Assembly (NCBI GenBank): GCA_944472155.2
Contig: OX235272.1
Location: forward strand, 92,200,020 to 92,264,019
Length of the DNA: 64,000 nt
DNA from: Trichobilharzia szidati
Lineage: Eukaryota; Platyhelminthes; Trematoda; Strigeidida; Schistosomatidae
Direction of reading: 5' to 3'
Part shown: positions 1-15,200 of the stretch, piece by piece
Layout: every line of letters starts with the position of its first letter
Position numbering within the stretch: position 1 is the first letter of the stretch
Position numbers and translations under genes: made by a program
The notes under the pieces: model-generated
Seen by the model: only the letters and a program-made list of their open reading frames with translations
The model's database searches: none
What the model was told of the DNA's origin: nothing

Positions 1-231
1 TGTTTAGTTAATTAGAATTTCAAAATCAGCAATATACGTCTATTGAACTTTGTACAAAGTATACAGCCTACACTGATTCAAAACAAAAACATTATACAAA
101 ACACTTAAACATTTCTGAATTTTTTATAATTTCTTTTATAGTTTGTCCCCATTTGTATTTACCTAAGCATCAAAGTTGAATGTATAGATATATTCATACG
201 TGTATATATATAACTGATTATTTGACTCTTT

Positions 232-259
232 TTTTATTAAGTGACACAGAAACAACATT
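232..259 (+). promoter_or_regulatory. splice-acceptor-like site upstream of gene 1 start
   Basis: A T-rich tract ending in AG at 240-241 lies 18 bases before the ATG at 260. It could be a spliced-leader trans-splicing acceptor, which schistosomes use on a subset of mRNAs, or the end of an intron in the 5' untranslated region. The sequence cannot separate the two. Confidence 0.45.
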
Positions 260-3200
260 ATGCTCTTTGAATTCATCGCTTTGATTGTCTTATGTGGTGA
301 GTGGTGTGATTTTATGAAAAATAACTCACATTCTCATCTCATCTCATTCATGTAATTTGTAGGGTCGAATGGTGTTATTGGCGATGAACGCGATCAGGTA
401 AATCCGGACTCTTATCAGTATGATTAAGCCTTTTTGTATAATCCTAATACTGATTAAAACTAAATAGAACATTCTAATGATAAGATAATTATTGATTACT
501 GAAATATTTCATTCGATGATGACTATTACCTCTTACACAAGACCTATCCTACATAGCGCAGTACACTAGCAGACAATAATTTGAGGTTCGAGGGGATGAA
601 TTCTGGCTACGAGTCTCATAAGGAACAACGGTTACTCACTGGAATACAGTTATATCTGGTTAATGACTTTCAAATAAGAGGTAACAGCAGTCCAGGAATG
701 CACTGTTACGCCCTTCATCAACACACCTTACATAACTATATTTGAATGGATATCTTTCACTCTGTTGAGATTTATTGCATTTAATCTTACACTTATAAGA
801 AAGTTAGTGACCATTAGGTAACCGACTATTTTATTGAATTCATTTATTAACACAGTGAAATGAGAACTAACTCGGCAAACAGTGACTGCCCTTTTTTCAT
901 TAGCGTAAGAAAACGATAGGTTTCAGTGTTCCAGAATATTGTGTCTCAGATACGTCTTGAGTTGATTATCACGAATAAGCACAAGTCTAATGTTTGACGT
1001 ATCATATTGTCTCAAGTAAACACCTTATTCCATTATGGTGTATGATCACATTTCATTCCTAATGGATGGGATTCAACTTACACACGAATAGATGTTTTTT
1101 TACAGTAAAATGAATAACTTGTTAGAATGTTATAATTTGAATTGAATACATTTTAACTTTATTTATTAGCCTCTGATTTGACTGGTGGTAATAATATCTT
1201 CCATATCTCTGGTATTTGCGTTGAGTCACTTCTATTACATGTGTTGGGTGGAGACTCAATGAACCAGGATCCAGTAATCAATCTCTCTCTCTACCTATAA
1301 TAATGATAACATGAGTGAGAAAGAATATTTGGCATCTATAGTTTTACCATATAAGGAGGGGACGTCTGAAATTCTCCCTACGGAGGATTCTCAATAAAGC
1401 AGGAATTAGGGTGGCATTCAAACCCACAAACTCACTCAGACATAAGCTCTGTAGGCTAAAGGACCCAATGGAACCAATTAAACAAAATAATATAATTTAC
1501 AAAATACCTTACGATGACTGTGAGTTAAGTCAACTGCATAGGTCAAACTAGTAGGTTGGAACATAAGAATTTAGCTAAGGTAAGAATGGATGATCCCGAG
1601 AAGATAAGTAAGTTATAAAAAAGCTCAGCAATAGCACTGCATGTATTAACACACAAGCACATAATATGGTAAGACAGAGTTAAAATTCTAAAAAGAAATG
1701 TAGGTAGGTGGAAAGAGAGAGAGAGATTGGTTACTGCTACCTTGTTCATCGACTCAACACCCAACACAACACATGCAACAGAAATGATTCAGTGCAAATA
1801 CCAGATATATGAAAGATATTATTACCACAAGTCAAATCATAGGAGGATAATAAATAATCTTAAAATTCGATTTCAATTCATATACATTATAACATTCTAA
1901 CAAGTTACTTATTTTGACTCTAAAAACACTCGTCTTATTTCCCATCAGATTGTATTTGATTTATAACACTAATATTATTACCGAATATATTTTATCTTAT
2001 ATTCATTTTATTCAAATGTCTAATCATCAATTTTTATTCATGTATATAAATGAAGGGAAAAAGTTGTGTGAGTAGTGCCTTGATATGATGACTATGAGCA
2101 GCAATAATTTGTGCTCGAAAGGTGGTCATCAGTTAATATTACTCTACAACACTATGTGATTTATCAAAATAAAATTTTTTATTCATAATGGAGTTACCTA
2201 AACAATGTTTGTGTGGATACTTTGGCTTGTTTATAACTAACTAACTAACTAACCAACCCACATTAATAAAAGTTGATTTCGAATAGCTTCCTAGATATTC
2301 TCTGATTTCATGATGTTTAATAGTGTATTCACTAATTGTTCTTAGTGTAATCTGACCTTTAAAAATAATCAATTTTACATCACTTTTACAACCGTAGAAT
2401 ACACAAGATGGTGATATTTAGTCAATTCATAATGCCTGATAATTTATTCGTTTCAGTATGCTACTGTCGAAAAATTAGACCTTCTAAGTTTATAGATTCT
2501 CTAAGCGGACATTTCAGATTACTTCATGAGAAAAGAAACATCATGCCTGAATGTTTCTTTGACTATTATTCATGATGAGTATTCACAGGTTGTGAAAAAA
2601 CCAACTTCTGCAACAGCATTGTCAATATTCTACTCTCTAAACTCATTCCTACTAAAAATACAAGTAGAGATATCTTTGTATCCCCTTTCTGGTTAGCAAT
2701 ATTTACGCAACTTTCATTCAGTTACGTAAGTATTCTACTAGTATATGAGGTGAATGAAAATCCTCCCTCAGTTATGTCATATTAGTTGGCTTTCATTGTC
2801 CTATTCAAAATACTACCAGTCTATTCTTACATAATTCTAACACTAATGAGGAAATCTGAAAAATATTGAATAAGAACATGACTAAAGTATGGAGCAGTAA
2901 TTCTCCTCTACTCAGTGATCAAAGCTTAAGTTGATGAGTACACTACGTGTGTGTGTGGGCTGGGGGTGGGGAAGAGATCCTCCTCTCGCTGTTTCAAACA
3001 TCATCCAACTGGAATGCGTACTATGAATAGCTGAAATGAAATTCACCTTATTACTTTTCCTTACTGATACCTTTTTCAGATACCCTTAGTGGATCCCAAA
3101 GCGCCTGCTTGCAGTATATGTGAGTACCGAATTATTTGTTTGTTTCTTGTAGTACTTGTTTTTTGCCATTTATATACTTATGAGTACAGTACAACTTTTA

Positions 3201-6200
3201 GCAATAAATGTAGCTTAACTCAGATGTACAATACACTGATAGCGTCATACTTCAGGATAACTGAGTTAGTAAAGTTAATCACTGACTCATTGTATAGCAT
3301 AATCGAAGCAAGAATTCTGAAGTAAAGATTTTATACAGCCAAGCATGGGGAGACTTGGATTTAGAGAAAACAACAGATTGAGCGAAGAAATATGCATACC
3401 TTTTCAATTAGTTCCTCATCATCGACTCTACACTAATATATAGTTGCTTTTTTTACATCAAAATGTTTTACCAACCAAGTGGTTATTTTAGTTAATCATT
3501 TTTAGGTATACCTAGGTGGAGGGTGAAATCAAGAGGTTAAAGGTCATCAAAACAAATAATTAATAGATGTTAGTAGCAAGATATCTAAGTTTTAAAATTA
3601 ATTACGGAATTCAAGATAGGTTGATTCTTAGGCGTTGGCAGCAAGTTATTGGATAACCAAGAAATTTGTAAAATGGCAATGATGACTAAGAAGAATAGGA
3701 TGACTCAGAAGAGTTACATAAAATACAAACAAGTTAATAGAATTAGCTAGAATTGTAAAAATTATTTAAAAAAGTCAAAAGCTAGTTACAAGGGGAGGGG
3801 AAAAACTCGTTTTCAAAAATTTAATACATATTATGTAGTTGGGCATGGTAAACAAAGGGGCTGTACAAATTACTTTTGAACACACATATTTGACTTGTTC
3901 AGATGAATTCCGATTACCTCTGCTGTAGTGATAGGTCGTATTCGTGGACCATGCGAGAGGTTGGGTGATATACGATAAATAACTTTAAAAGCTTTGTTAG
4001 AGTCGACTTGATGTTCAGTGTTGACGAGATGAGCTAGTATTGAGCTGCGTATAGCTTTATGTGGATCTTTGCCAAACACAGATGGAAGGTGTTCAGAAAT
4101 TCGACTATGAACTTGTCTGATAGTACGTCCTATGTAACTAGCTTCGCATAATGAGTTGAACTGGTAAATACACATGGAAGAGGCGAAACAGGCCAGTCTG
4201 TTTTTATTTCTTGAACTAAGTATTGGTCGGTTAGTGAATACATAGCATAGCATAATTGCATAGAACGTCCTTTTGAAGACCATTCTCAGACGTTGTCATA
4301 AGATCTCACTATCGACATCACCTGTAAATTGTAATGTGTGTGTGTGTAAAGTAATGAAGATTGTGGTGAGCTGAAATTATTATGACTAACTATCAACTAA
4401 TTGATACTACTTTTGTAGAGATTCCTTTGATCATCAACATTTGACATTAAAAGAGGACGCACCATCATAACTCTAGACATTTAAGCTCATTTAGCTGAAT
4501 TGATTAGAGATGCCCATTAAAAGATGCCTAAAGACTGAGATTATGGAGCAAAGAATATTCTTCTCGATAACTTCTTCATCAGGTTCTGCATTTATACAAC
4601 CGCCATAGTTGAAGTAATCTTTTAAACTACATTGAATCAACAATAAAGACAGATTACATTTGAAAAGCTTCAGTAAGAGATAATATGCACCATTACAACA
4701 CTGAACTGAATATCCGGTAAATTAAGGGAAATAATACAGAATTTATGAATTTATAGGTTCAACACCATGTCAGGGTAGCAATAAAAGCTGGACCTGTTCC
4801 TGTACACATATACAGGTCCAGTTGCTTTAGGCTTTTGTTTCTGTTCTGTGGAGTGTTCGATATCTGGAGGCCCATTGGGAATTTGTTCGATACGCAACAG
4901 ATGATAGAAAAAGATGCTTCAGTGCTGTTAGCTTTGTGGCGTGTTTGGATCAGGTGGTCTATTATTACAGAGCACGGAAAATTAAGTTCCTAGAGCCATG
5001 GCCAATCTAACTGGCTCCACAAGGGTAGTTGAATTGATAGATACCATAAAAAATGGTTAGCCTGGGTTTTTCGTCTTTTAGTTTAGGAATCAAAGCCGGT
5101 TGTATGGAAAATATAAGCAGGATTTAACTGGCGTTAAATGCTCTTCGAGTTAATTTTTCTCAACTTTTCAGCTAGTATTTTGCTTGTAAGTGACCTTCAG
5201 ATTGCAGTCGTATATGTAGAGGCATTTTATTTAATATTCACAACCATTTTATATTTAGATAATGCGTCCATCACACAGTTAGACTACGTGAAACTCTAAG
5301 TACTTACAGAAAATATCCTTAGAAAAAGAGAAATAATCTTCACACTAACTTTACAATTTTGATGCGTAGATATTTATGAAACTTAAATTGTAGAACAGAT
5401 TATTTCTCAATCAACCTCAGTCTAATTGCTGAAAGAAGTCTCTCAATCAACTAACTAGTTTGGTATGCTCAATTCTTTAAAATTTAACAGAGTGAAGCTG
5501 TTCTTCTCGCATTATATGAAACTGAATGTTTGCTTCAGATGAACTTTACACTTGACAGTTTCATTCCTGACAAGTGGAGTGTATAAATCAAAATGGCACT
5601 TCAGCGGTTTAAGACCGCTTATCATATGAAACTGTATATTGACAAATGTCACATGAAACATTCAATGTTCAGTATTTTATTTATTAAACAGTTCAGTACA
5701 GACAATAGACATGACTTGTAAAAGCAAATTTTCAAGTATTGGTTTTGTAGGGATTTTTTGTCTGATTGGTTGGAGGATTTCATCATGAGCTGACATCAGT
5801 TGAAGGTGAGGCAGTAACTCATCACCGAAAAATACATTGCGAAGTGGTCACTCTATGTCACGAATTGGCAGAAGTTAGAATTCATCGGCTGGCCATTGGA
5901 TCGAGTTCCAGTGGCTTGATGGTCTACGAGCTCGCCTTGTAACCAGAAGGGTGTTGGGTTCAAACTCCTCGTGGTAGGTGGGTACTGATGAGGCGAACTA
6001 GTCTGACGAAAGAGCTGTCCAATTCCCACAGCTGGTTTTCCAATGGTTCTCTAACTGATATCAGCTCATTAGGAAATCCTCCAACCAATCAAATATGATA
6101 AACTTTTGGGAATCTGAAGGCTAGTTATGAAGTGCACTGAATGAACACAGTTAGATATAGTCAAATCTGTTCAGTGAAACCTCATTATGTCGTCTGATGT

Positions 6201-9200
6201 TTTAATGTTCACTTTTGTGATATTTTAAAGATTAATATGCTTCACAGGTATGAGAATGTTCTGGTGTCTCAAGGTACCTTGGCGCCAACAAAAATAACAT
6301 CTAAAATCACTTCAGCATGGTGAAATATTCATTCATTTTGAACCCCTACAACAGCTTATCTTGCAAAATGCATTCATTCCATTGATGGAAGTCTGTTTAG
6401 GTATTCACAACTCCGTTTATTGATGTTTCTCAGTGACTGAAAAATAGCTCAAAGAAGTGAAGGCGTATCACTGACTTCCTTCCTGTTTGTATATTATGTG
6501 TGTATCCACTTCCACCTTATAAGAATCTAGTAGTTTGACTTATAGTGCCATCTAATTTTCTATACACTTATGATTGATTGATCATCTGATTGGTGTGAGT
6601 GTTTGATTACCGCTCACTGCAACGACCAAATCCGAGGTATTATGGTCTAAACTAATGTTTGCGTTCTACTGTGTAGCTACACAAAAAACGTCCTTGAGAT
6701 ACTGTCAGTTTCAAAATGCCTCGATGATAGCAAAAAGAAAGTTATTTGCAATAAAATCTGAGGCACTATTTAACGATTATAACATCTAAAACTCAAAATT
6801 ACCTCAACAAATCTGTTCGACAGCTATACAGATCAAATTACTCATCAGACACACAAAAAAGCAACATAAAGCAAATTTATTATACAAAAATCAACTATTA
6901 GAGGTACCTGAGAATCAAGTACAATATTCCTAACAAGGTGGGACAGAATACTCTGTCAGTAAGAATCAAGCACCCTACAATCCCTACAGACAGTCCAAGG
7001 TCAGAACGGCTTTGATTACTCATTCAAACAAAATTCACAGTCAAAAAATCATATTTTCGGCCTGATCACATAACCCTAAAACAGAAGCAATAAAGTTAGA
7101 GAAATTCGACAGGAACAAGGACAAATAATAAGGATTAAGTCAACAGAATAATGATATATAGTCTAGGCGAAAGGAGGAAAACAATTACGAAGTTAGTTAA
7201 CATTTCCAATGAAGTATCAGAATTGTAACCAAATCGCCCAGGAGGGATTTTCCAAACAGCTTTTTCGTTACATCAACCAGCATGTGTCTCTAGGCAAATC
7301 AAAGTGATCTAAGCACTTCACAGCCGATTTGGTCGTTCGAGGTCGAGCTCATCAGCGGTATGCTGTGTTCGACTCAGCTCAGAGAACCGAAATCAGTCCA
7401 AAACACCCAAATTTTGATGTTTAAATTATTTCTAGCTAGCTAGCGATCACTTCTGATTGATATAACTGGTATCCAACTATAAGGGAGAACCACTAGAAAA
7501 TCAGGGAATACTGGACAGCTCTATTGTCATAGTCTGAGACTCTTCACCAGTACGTGTGTGTACCGGGGTTTGGACCCAGCATCTTCTCGTTACACGATGA
7601 GCTCGTGGACCATTCAACTAATGGGATCTGGTCCAGTGGACCATGAATTCCAACTTCTGCCGATTCCAATAGTTCTCTAATAGATATCAAGTCGTAATCA
7701 GACTTGTGACTGATGAAATCCCTGTGATCCCACAGTTTATCTTCGGGAATTTTCATCATTATTCCTTTTCACTGAAGTTTAATGTGTCACTGATACTTTT
7801 TCTCTTTGTAAAACAAATTTGTCACATTTTATTCAGTTTAGTTTCTATTCAGAAAGTAGATTAACATTCAATGATATTCTCTTTTTTTATAGTCTGTGAA
7901 GTCTGTACTTCATCATTGAACATTACAAAATTCATATTGGACAATGAACCTTTTCTACCGATAATATTGGGATATCTAACTCCAATATGCTATATGTTAC
8001 CTGAAAAACACTATCGAGAAAAAGTATGCCCTGTTACTTTTAAATGTAATTTATCACACGTTTTCCACTTGTTTTATAGGCTAAATTATCTCACTAATAA
8101 CATCCTGTTTTTTATGAATATGTTTTTAAATGTTAAATGTATGGGCTAGATAATAATGTTATTTAATAGGTAGAGACCAAAGTTGGGATCCATGATGCGT
8201 ATTTCGTCCAGTTTGGGACTAGACAGTTGGATGTGCCTGCATTCCCAAAAATAGATAGCGTTTCCGCTGAGACTGGAATCTATTACTCATCCCTTGAAAC
8301 AGCAAAGCATTATTCACTACGTCATCTGAGCCATGAGAACCACAATCCCTCAAGCAAACATAATCACCTGACCCGTCTAAAACACAACGAAATTCTCATC
8401 CTGAAATCCACTGTTAGTCAACCGCTCGCTCCATGAAATGATATCATCTTAATTCTCAGACATCATCAAAGCATCCTTGGTGGGAACAGACACGTCGGCG
8501 GAGACTGAAGATTTCTGTCCAGTGAAGTCTACCAACAGGAAATACAAAATTATGTTCAAGAAATGAATATTATTCTTTTGGATTATGTACGCTTGTAGGG
8601 ATTTGGATTGAATCCACTTTAGATACGGTCACGAACAAACATCAGTTTTAAAGATCATTGAAAACCACCGGGAGGCAGTGAATGGATGTTTCGTCCTAGT
8701 TGTTGATTCTTCGGAATTGTTGGTACATGACGAAATTTACACTGAAATTAATCCGGACCCCTAAAAAACCCGTAATCTAAATTACTAATTTTCAGACTGA
8801 ACGGATCGATGTCTTGAAGCCCTTCTGTGAACTTCTGACCGGTGAGGTCCATTATTTCAAGGTGAAGTTCATGCTCATCAAATGCTCTAATTTCAGGGTA
8901 ACGCTATATTACCAATTGACAAAGTTAGAATTGCAAAGTACTGGATTGCAGGTGTTTAGCTGGTTACAGCTTCGATGAAGCGTTGAAAACCAGGGAATAC
9001 TGGACAGCTGCTGCGTCATAGTTTTGACTATTCAACAGTAATCACCTACCATGATTCAACCCCAAGACCTTCCAGTTCGGACTTCTAAAATGTTAGAATC
9101 CACTGGTCATTGAATCCCAACCTAAGTGGATGAATGTTCAGCAAGCTTGGTCTAATAACCCGGAGTTTCTGGGTTCGACCCCTGGTGAGAAGTCCCAAAA

Positions 9201-12200
9201 TAGCACAAAATAGCTGTTCAATGCCCCCTGGTTCGTGGTGAAATGTACAATGAAACAGTAATCTGTTTAACTTTAGTTTGACGAAACGTTTAAATAACTG
9301 AAGAAAATATTGTTGTCAAACTAATTTATGGTAACTATGAGATCTTGAAGTAAATGTGTATTTAGCTGACATTATCATCACACTGATATTTCTTTCATCA
9401 ATGGGTTGAAATTCAATATTTTTTAAAGTGTTCTATAACTGAGGTGAAAAGTGCCTAACATAGAGGTAGAGGAATTGTTATTCCAGTTATCTACATATTT
9501 CAGTCTGGTAAGTTTAAGGAGATTCTATTTATTTGTCCGATGTTCTTATTGGTCATTCAAATGGTCACTCACTTTATGACAAATAACATGAAAACAGTGA
9601 CACATGTACATCGAATAAGTGAACTGTTGAATGAGAAAAGAATGTTTAGTGTTAGCTATGTATTCAAAACTTTTAATTAATAAATATAATGTAGAGTTTA
9701 ATATGTAGAAAAATGGCTTCATTTATTAGGAAATACCTAAACAGAAAACGTCAAATCTTCTCCCTATAATCAAAAGAATTAAAGCTGACTTGAAAATATG
9801 TCAGTTAAGGTGACATCTAACTTCTATTTTGGTTTTAAGAAGAGGCCATAGAACACAAACTTGGAAAATTATGTGCGCCGAGAGATGTGCTGCACAAAAC
9901 CTGATAGTTTATGCTAGGACCGGAATACTGCCCTGACACCCATACGGATGGTTGTTTTTTTAAGAGGTCACCCTCTGACCTCTTACTTGGAATCTGATCC
10001 ACAAACCAGTGGAGCAGTATCAGAAGCTGCATCCTCATGGTTTCCGGTGACCATTTGGATTCTCGAGCTCATGTACACCATTGGTTTGGAATTAGGGTTA
10101 TTCATCTGCTCTTGATTTGAGCAGTATATCCACCAGTCCGGTTGTAAGCATCAGACGTTCACGTTAGCCATTTCACTTTTGTGAAGAATATCCCAGGTCA
10201 CGCGGAAGCAGTGAATATGACCTAAAATAGTTCCCTTAAATGTTTGTTGAGGCAGTGATTCCTAATTAAAGTATTTCTCGAACTAACAACAACACTGACC
10301 GAATTACACTGAGATGAAATATCCGCCGTGTAATAGAGTTCATACCAAAAATTAAGTCCATCATTTCAATCAGTGTATTCTACAATCACGAAGTATTTTC
10401 ATCATAGTTCAATGTGGTAAATGCAGTTGATGTTAGTTAGTCATGCTGATTCATCTTTATTAATCATTACCGAGAATATATTCAATTTCGTATCGGTTGA
10501 ATACTATGCAACTGGAGATTTATTCTAGCTGATTGATTGAGAATTAGGAAACCAGCAGTGTTTATCCACATTGCCTCAACATATAATAGTGTTTATTGAT
10601 CATAATCGTCCTAATACTATCACATATCATTAATCAAATACCAAAAACAGACGGAAAGATTCATCTCTCTGCAAATGACAAGTAACAGATGTCAGCTCAT
10701 GATGAAATCCTCCCACCAATCAAACAAAATATCCTTACAAGACTAATACTGGAAAATTGACGTGGTACTCACTAGCGACTGGCCCTATTCAGGTAGGTAG
10801 TTAGCTGGGGTTTTAGTGGGAAGCCGTGACCAGTAGGGCACAGCAGGTTGAAGGTGAGGCAGTAACTCATCACCGAAAAAGACATTGCAAAGTGGTTGCG
10901 CTATGTCATCAATTGTTAGAAGTTAGAATTCATGGGCTGGACATTGGATCAGGTTCCAGTGGCTTGATGGTCTACGAGCTCGCTATCCTTGTAACCAGAA
11001 GGGTGCTGGGTTCAAACCCTTCGTGGTGGGTGGGTATGGATGAGGAGTCCCAAACTAGTCTGATGAAACAGCTATCCAATTCTCCCAGCTGGTTTTCCAA
11101 TGGTTCTCTAACTGATTTCAGCTCATAATGACATCCTCCCTCTGGTCTGACAGAAAATATATCTATTTATTCGATTAATTTACACGATCAAATAAATCGC
11201 ATTTTTAATGGAGGAAAATGGTCCTTCCACACAATAAAACGGACAAGGATATAATCTGTCGTACAAAACTTACCACACTTTCCTTACTTAATACCTGTAT
11301 CGGTAAAACGGAGGAAATTTTGAATTTCTTCAGGTAGCTGATTTTGTATTACAGACCTAGAAAAATGCTGTAATCATACCATATGTAACGTTTGGCTGTC
11401 CTGAAGGTGCTTTCTCAAATTTTCTGATGCAGCTAGAATATCCGTTGGGACGTTTGCTATACTATGCGCGATAACACCTCATGACAGTTTTGATCTCCAC
11501 TCAAAAAAATTACCAGTGATAGGTTTATCTGTCACTTTTAATAACTTTACAATGCAAATCTTGTCTATTTTGTTAATATTCTCTCATGAAATTATTGATA
11601 CACTTTTCTTTTGACAGTGTTATGAACTTTTTGACCGTGGAGTAATAGAGAAAATTCATGAATGGCTTGATCAAATCAATATTTATGATTTCTGTTCTGT
11701 AAGTATTGAAAATCAATGATTGTTGTGATGGCTGATTCTTATCTCTGCAGCGTTATCACTTTTCACCTCAAAGTACATATAACACTACGTTTATCCTTAT
11801 AAATTTGATAAATGAAGCAAGAATTCTACTCACCAGGCAGTTAAATAACGAACTGTGGTGATGTGTTTGGGTGACTTTGAAAGGCATGCTAAAAATTAAA
11901 TCACTCATCTTTTGTGGCCTCTCGTGTGGCTCGCGCGACCGGAAACGGAAGTACCCAACTGGTATACTGATGTGTCACTGTAAATAAATTTAGTATAGTT
12001 AGGGAAAGTAATTGACACGAGGATGTCAACACTGACGTGACTTCAGACAACTGTCAGAATATATATATATATATGTATTTAGAAACGACTGTACAGCTTG
12101 GTGATAAATTGGCTGAAAAGAGACTGCTTGCTGAATCACTTGTTTCGATTTTCGTTAAAGTAAGCGAAGAAATCAACGGCCTTCAAATTCAATTGAAAAA

Positions 12201-15200
12201 GTCACTCACAGAAATGTCAATGTTATTTATTATATTTATGGCAATATGATGACGAAATATGTGTCTCCAGATGACTGTTGGAGATGGTATTTATTTTAAT
12301 TGACGCAAAATGACAACATTTTCATAGCCATTGTATACCTTCAAGCTTAAATATGTATAACTTTAAATGCTCTAATAACATCGACTTTATGTCGACTGTC
12401 TACATGGTGAGCTAAAAGAGAGCTGTGCATAGATCTTGTTTGTCCCTTAACCTTAACCATGCAGGATAATGCTCAGAAACACGATGGTGAACCTGACTAA
12501 TTCTACGCACAGCGTAAATAGCTGCACAAGAGAAGCATTAAGTGCAGTGGAGGTACTCTATCTGTTGAAACCTCCTCCAGTTTTACATTCGAGAAATAAG
12601 GATAAACTGCTTGAATTCGCCTCTTGTATGTGTATCCAGCAGTTCGACTCCTCATGTGGAGCAGCGAGTTATATTGGCTGTTGCTCTAGGAACTTGATTT
12701 TTCGTGCTCGAGAACATCTTCCAGTATGGCTAAGTAAAGGTGTAGTAAGAAATATGAACAGTTCGATATTAGACAACCTGGTCCAAACCAGCCGGCCACA
12801 AATCCAGCCAGCATTGAAGAATCCTTCTCTATCATCTACCAAGTACCAAATAAATTGCCAAAAACATTGAGGTACCGCATGCTCCAAACAGCAGAGGCTA
12901 TCGCAATTCGCATGAAACAACCAGTGCTTTGTGTGCAAAAGAAGCTAGTCCAGCCAGACAGCCACTACTACTGCCCTGGCAGGACTTCAGTGGAGATTAT
13001 AAATTCACCGATTTGTATTATAATCTTTCCTAATTATTCTGACATTCAGCTTATTGTTATGTTGATGCAATTGAACTGTAATCTATTGATATTATTATTA
13101 TTCTCGATTCGATGTTATTCAGACAACACTAATGCTGTTCATAACACTACTTCATTCATTCATTATTATTATTCACTAAATAACTGTAGAACCTGATGAA
13201 GAAGGCGTTCTCGAAAAGAGTATTCTTTGTTTAGTAGCCATTCTTTTGAATTGTATTTGTTATTTTTTTATTTTACAATTAGTAAATGTAAGTGATTTTT
13301 TACTTAATTCCAGAAAATCTGGCTTTGTAATAACACGATTTCAGGTTCTAGTGAAGAACCATCTTGTAAGTTATGTAAATTTCACATATGATCAAATTTT
13401 GAAATTATAAACTAAATCTCAAATATCATGAGACATTAGGATAGGCGTAGATCTGCAGAGGAAGGTTTACATACAAAAGTCTTTGATTACTGAAGTATTT
13501 TATTGATCAGATTGGTATAGCAAAGACATCTCAAACTCTTTACCCTATATTACTACCAATGTATGACAGAAATGTCGACGATAAGTGATACTTCAGCCAA
13601 GTCTAATGAAATAAAGCAAACAGAAGTTTTTGTGCAGAACAGAATGAAGTTATCATTTATTTTCTTGGTTTCTCTTCAGCTGCGTACAACCTAAAAGGTG
13701 ATTATGTATTTGTACAGGGAAATCTTAAGGGTTGCATGAATTTCTAGTTAGCAGAGAAACAAGATTAATGAACACTGCTCAGAAGTTACTCTTTTACAAC
13801 TTATGCGAAGAGGTTAAAGTTTAAACAGGATACAAACTTTCAGAACCAATGGTCGGATACATTGAAAATTGAGTTGTACGGTCAAGACACGAGATGAGAA
13901 GTTGATGATAAATTACGAATCAGTTGTGTACCAGTGTAGTGAGCTTAAACCGTCATAAAAACGAAAAATGAACAAAGGAAACAGGGGAAAGGTCTAAGCA
14001 AAAGATGATGAGGAGATGAGATCAGGCGCTGAGTTACCAGGGCAAGGTAAAACTTACAACTGAATCTTTCTGAACATATAAATCAGGTTTTTACGCGTTT
14101 GATAGAAATTGCTTCAGCGAATTTGAGGAGAGTTTAGTCATATTGTCTATTAATAATCTTGAAGGATTTCACAGTGTATACCTCAAAACCCTTATCAACA
14201 AGATGTCCGGAAATAGCACTCACTCCTTTGAGACGTAAACCTTTTTAGGAACATATTCAGACAATCTAATATACGCTCTTGTTTCCGCTCTCCTAGTGTA
14301 ACTGCTGCTGCAGATACACGTAAATTTTAGTTCACAATTAGAGTTAATATAGGGAGGGAATCTATCAACCCACCTCTGATTTCACTAAAAGAACTAGGAT
14401 GATCGGTAAACGGCAACCAAGTTGGCTGCAGGAGTTAATCAATTTAAATTTAATTAACAAATATTTCCTAGTTTACTTTTAGACGCATCATATATTATGA
14501 GAAGACAGAAGAAAATTCTGTTGAAGAGTAAATTCTAATTAAAATAAAAATTCTTCTTCTGAAGCAACTTGGAGCAAGAATATTACCTACAGCTGATTAG
14601 AATCATTATGACTGAGCTGCATATTTATGGAGCTGAAATAAAAAAACAAGACAGTTCAGAATAGTAAAGTACTTACCTCGTTGACAGGCAGCCTCCATAA
14701 TCAGCTGTATAGTGATCATTCGTTCTCAAGAGTTCTTTCACTAATGTCTTCAAATCAACTTCCTATAAAGCTAAAATGAAACTGCCAATTGTTTTCCTAA
14801 TAGATATCAGAATAAGTATATCCTACTTCACACAAGACAACCTGTTTTTTTGATTAAGTACACATATTTCTTTGAGTTGGACTTCAGTAAATAATGCAGT
14901 ATCACTTTGTGGTTCGGGGTTCAATCTCCGAGTACCGAACCAATCCTTTACCTCGCTAAGCCAGTAATAAGACTGGCAAAGAGGGAAGGTTGGGCATGAG
15001 GCTAACAACTCTATCCCGTAAAAATAAATACCACTGCTACCGGAACTCCAAAGCTCTAGCTTGAAGCCTTATGTTCCATTGGGACCGTTAAGGAATAAAA
15101 ATAAATATGACACCATATCTATACTCCAGTCTCGTTTATTAGAACTTGCTTAATATCTACAGTGTAAACTCATTTCATTGCTTTATTCACATAAATATTT

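Noticed and set aside
2229..2250. (TAAC)n run as telomere-like repeat
   Set aside because: Only about five units and not the TTAGGG motif; a simple microsatellite at a PLE end.
3089..3325. 78-codon plus-strand frame
   Set aside because: Only its first 31 bases are exon 3 of gene 1 and the rest is intron, so it is not a separate protein.
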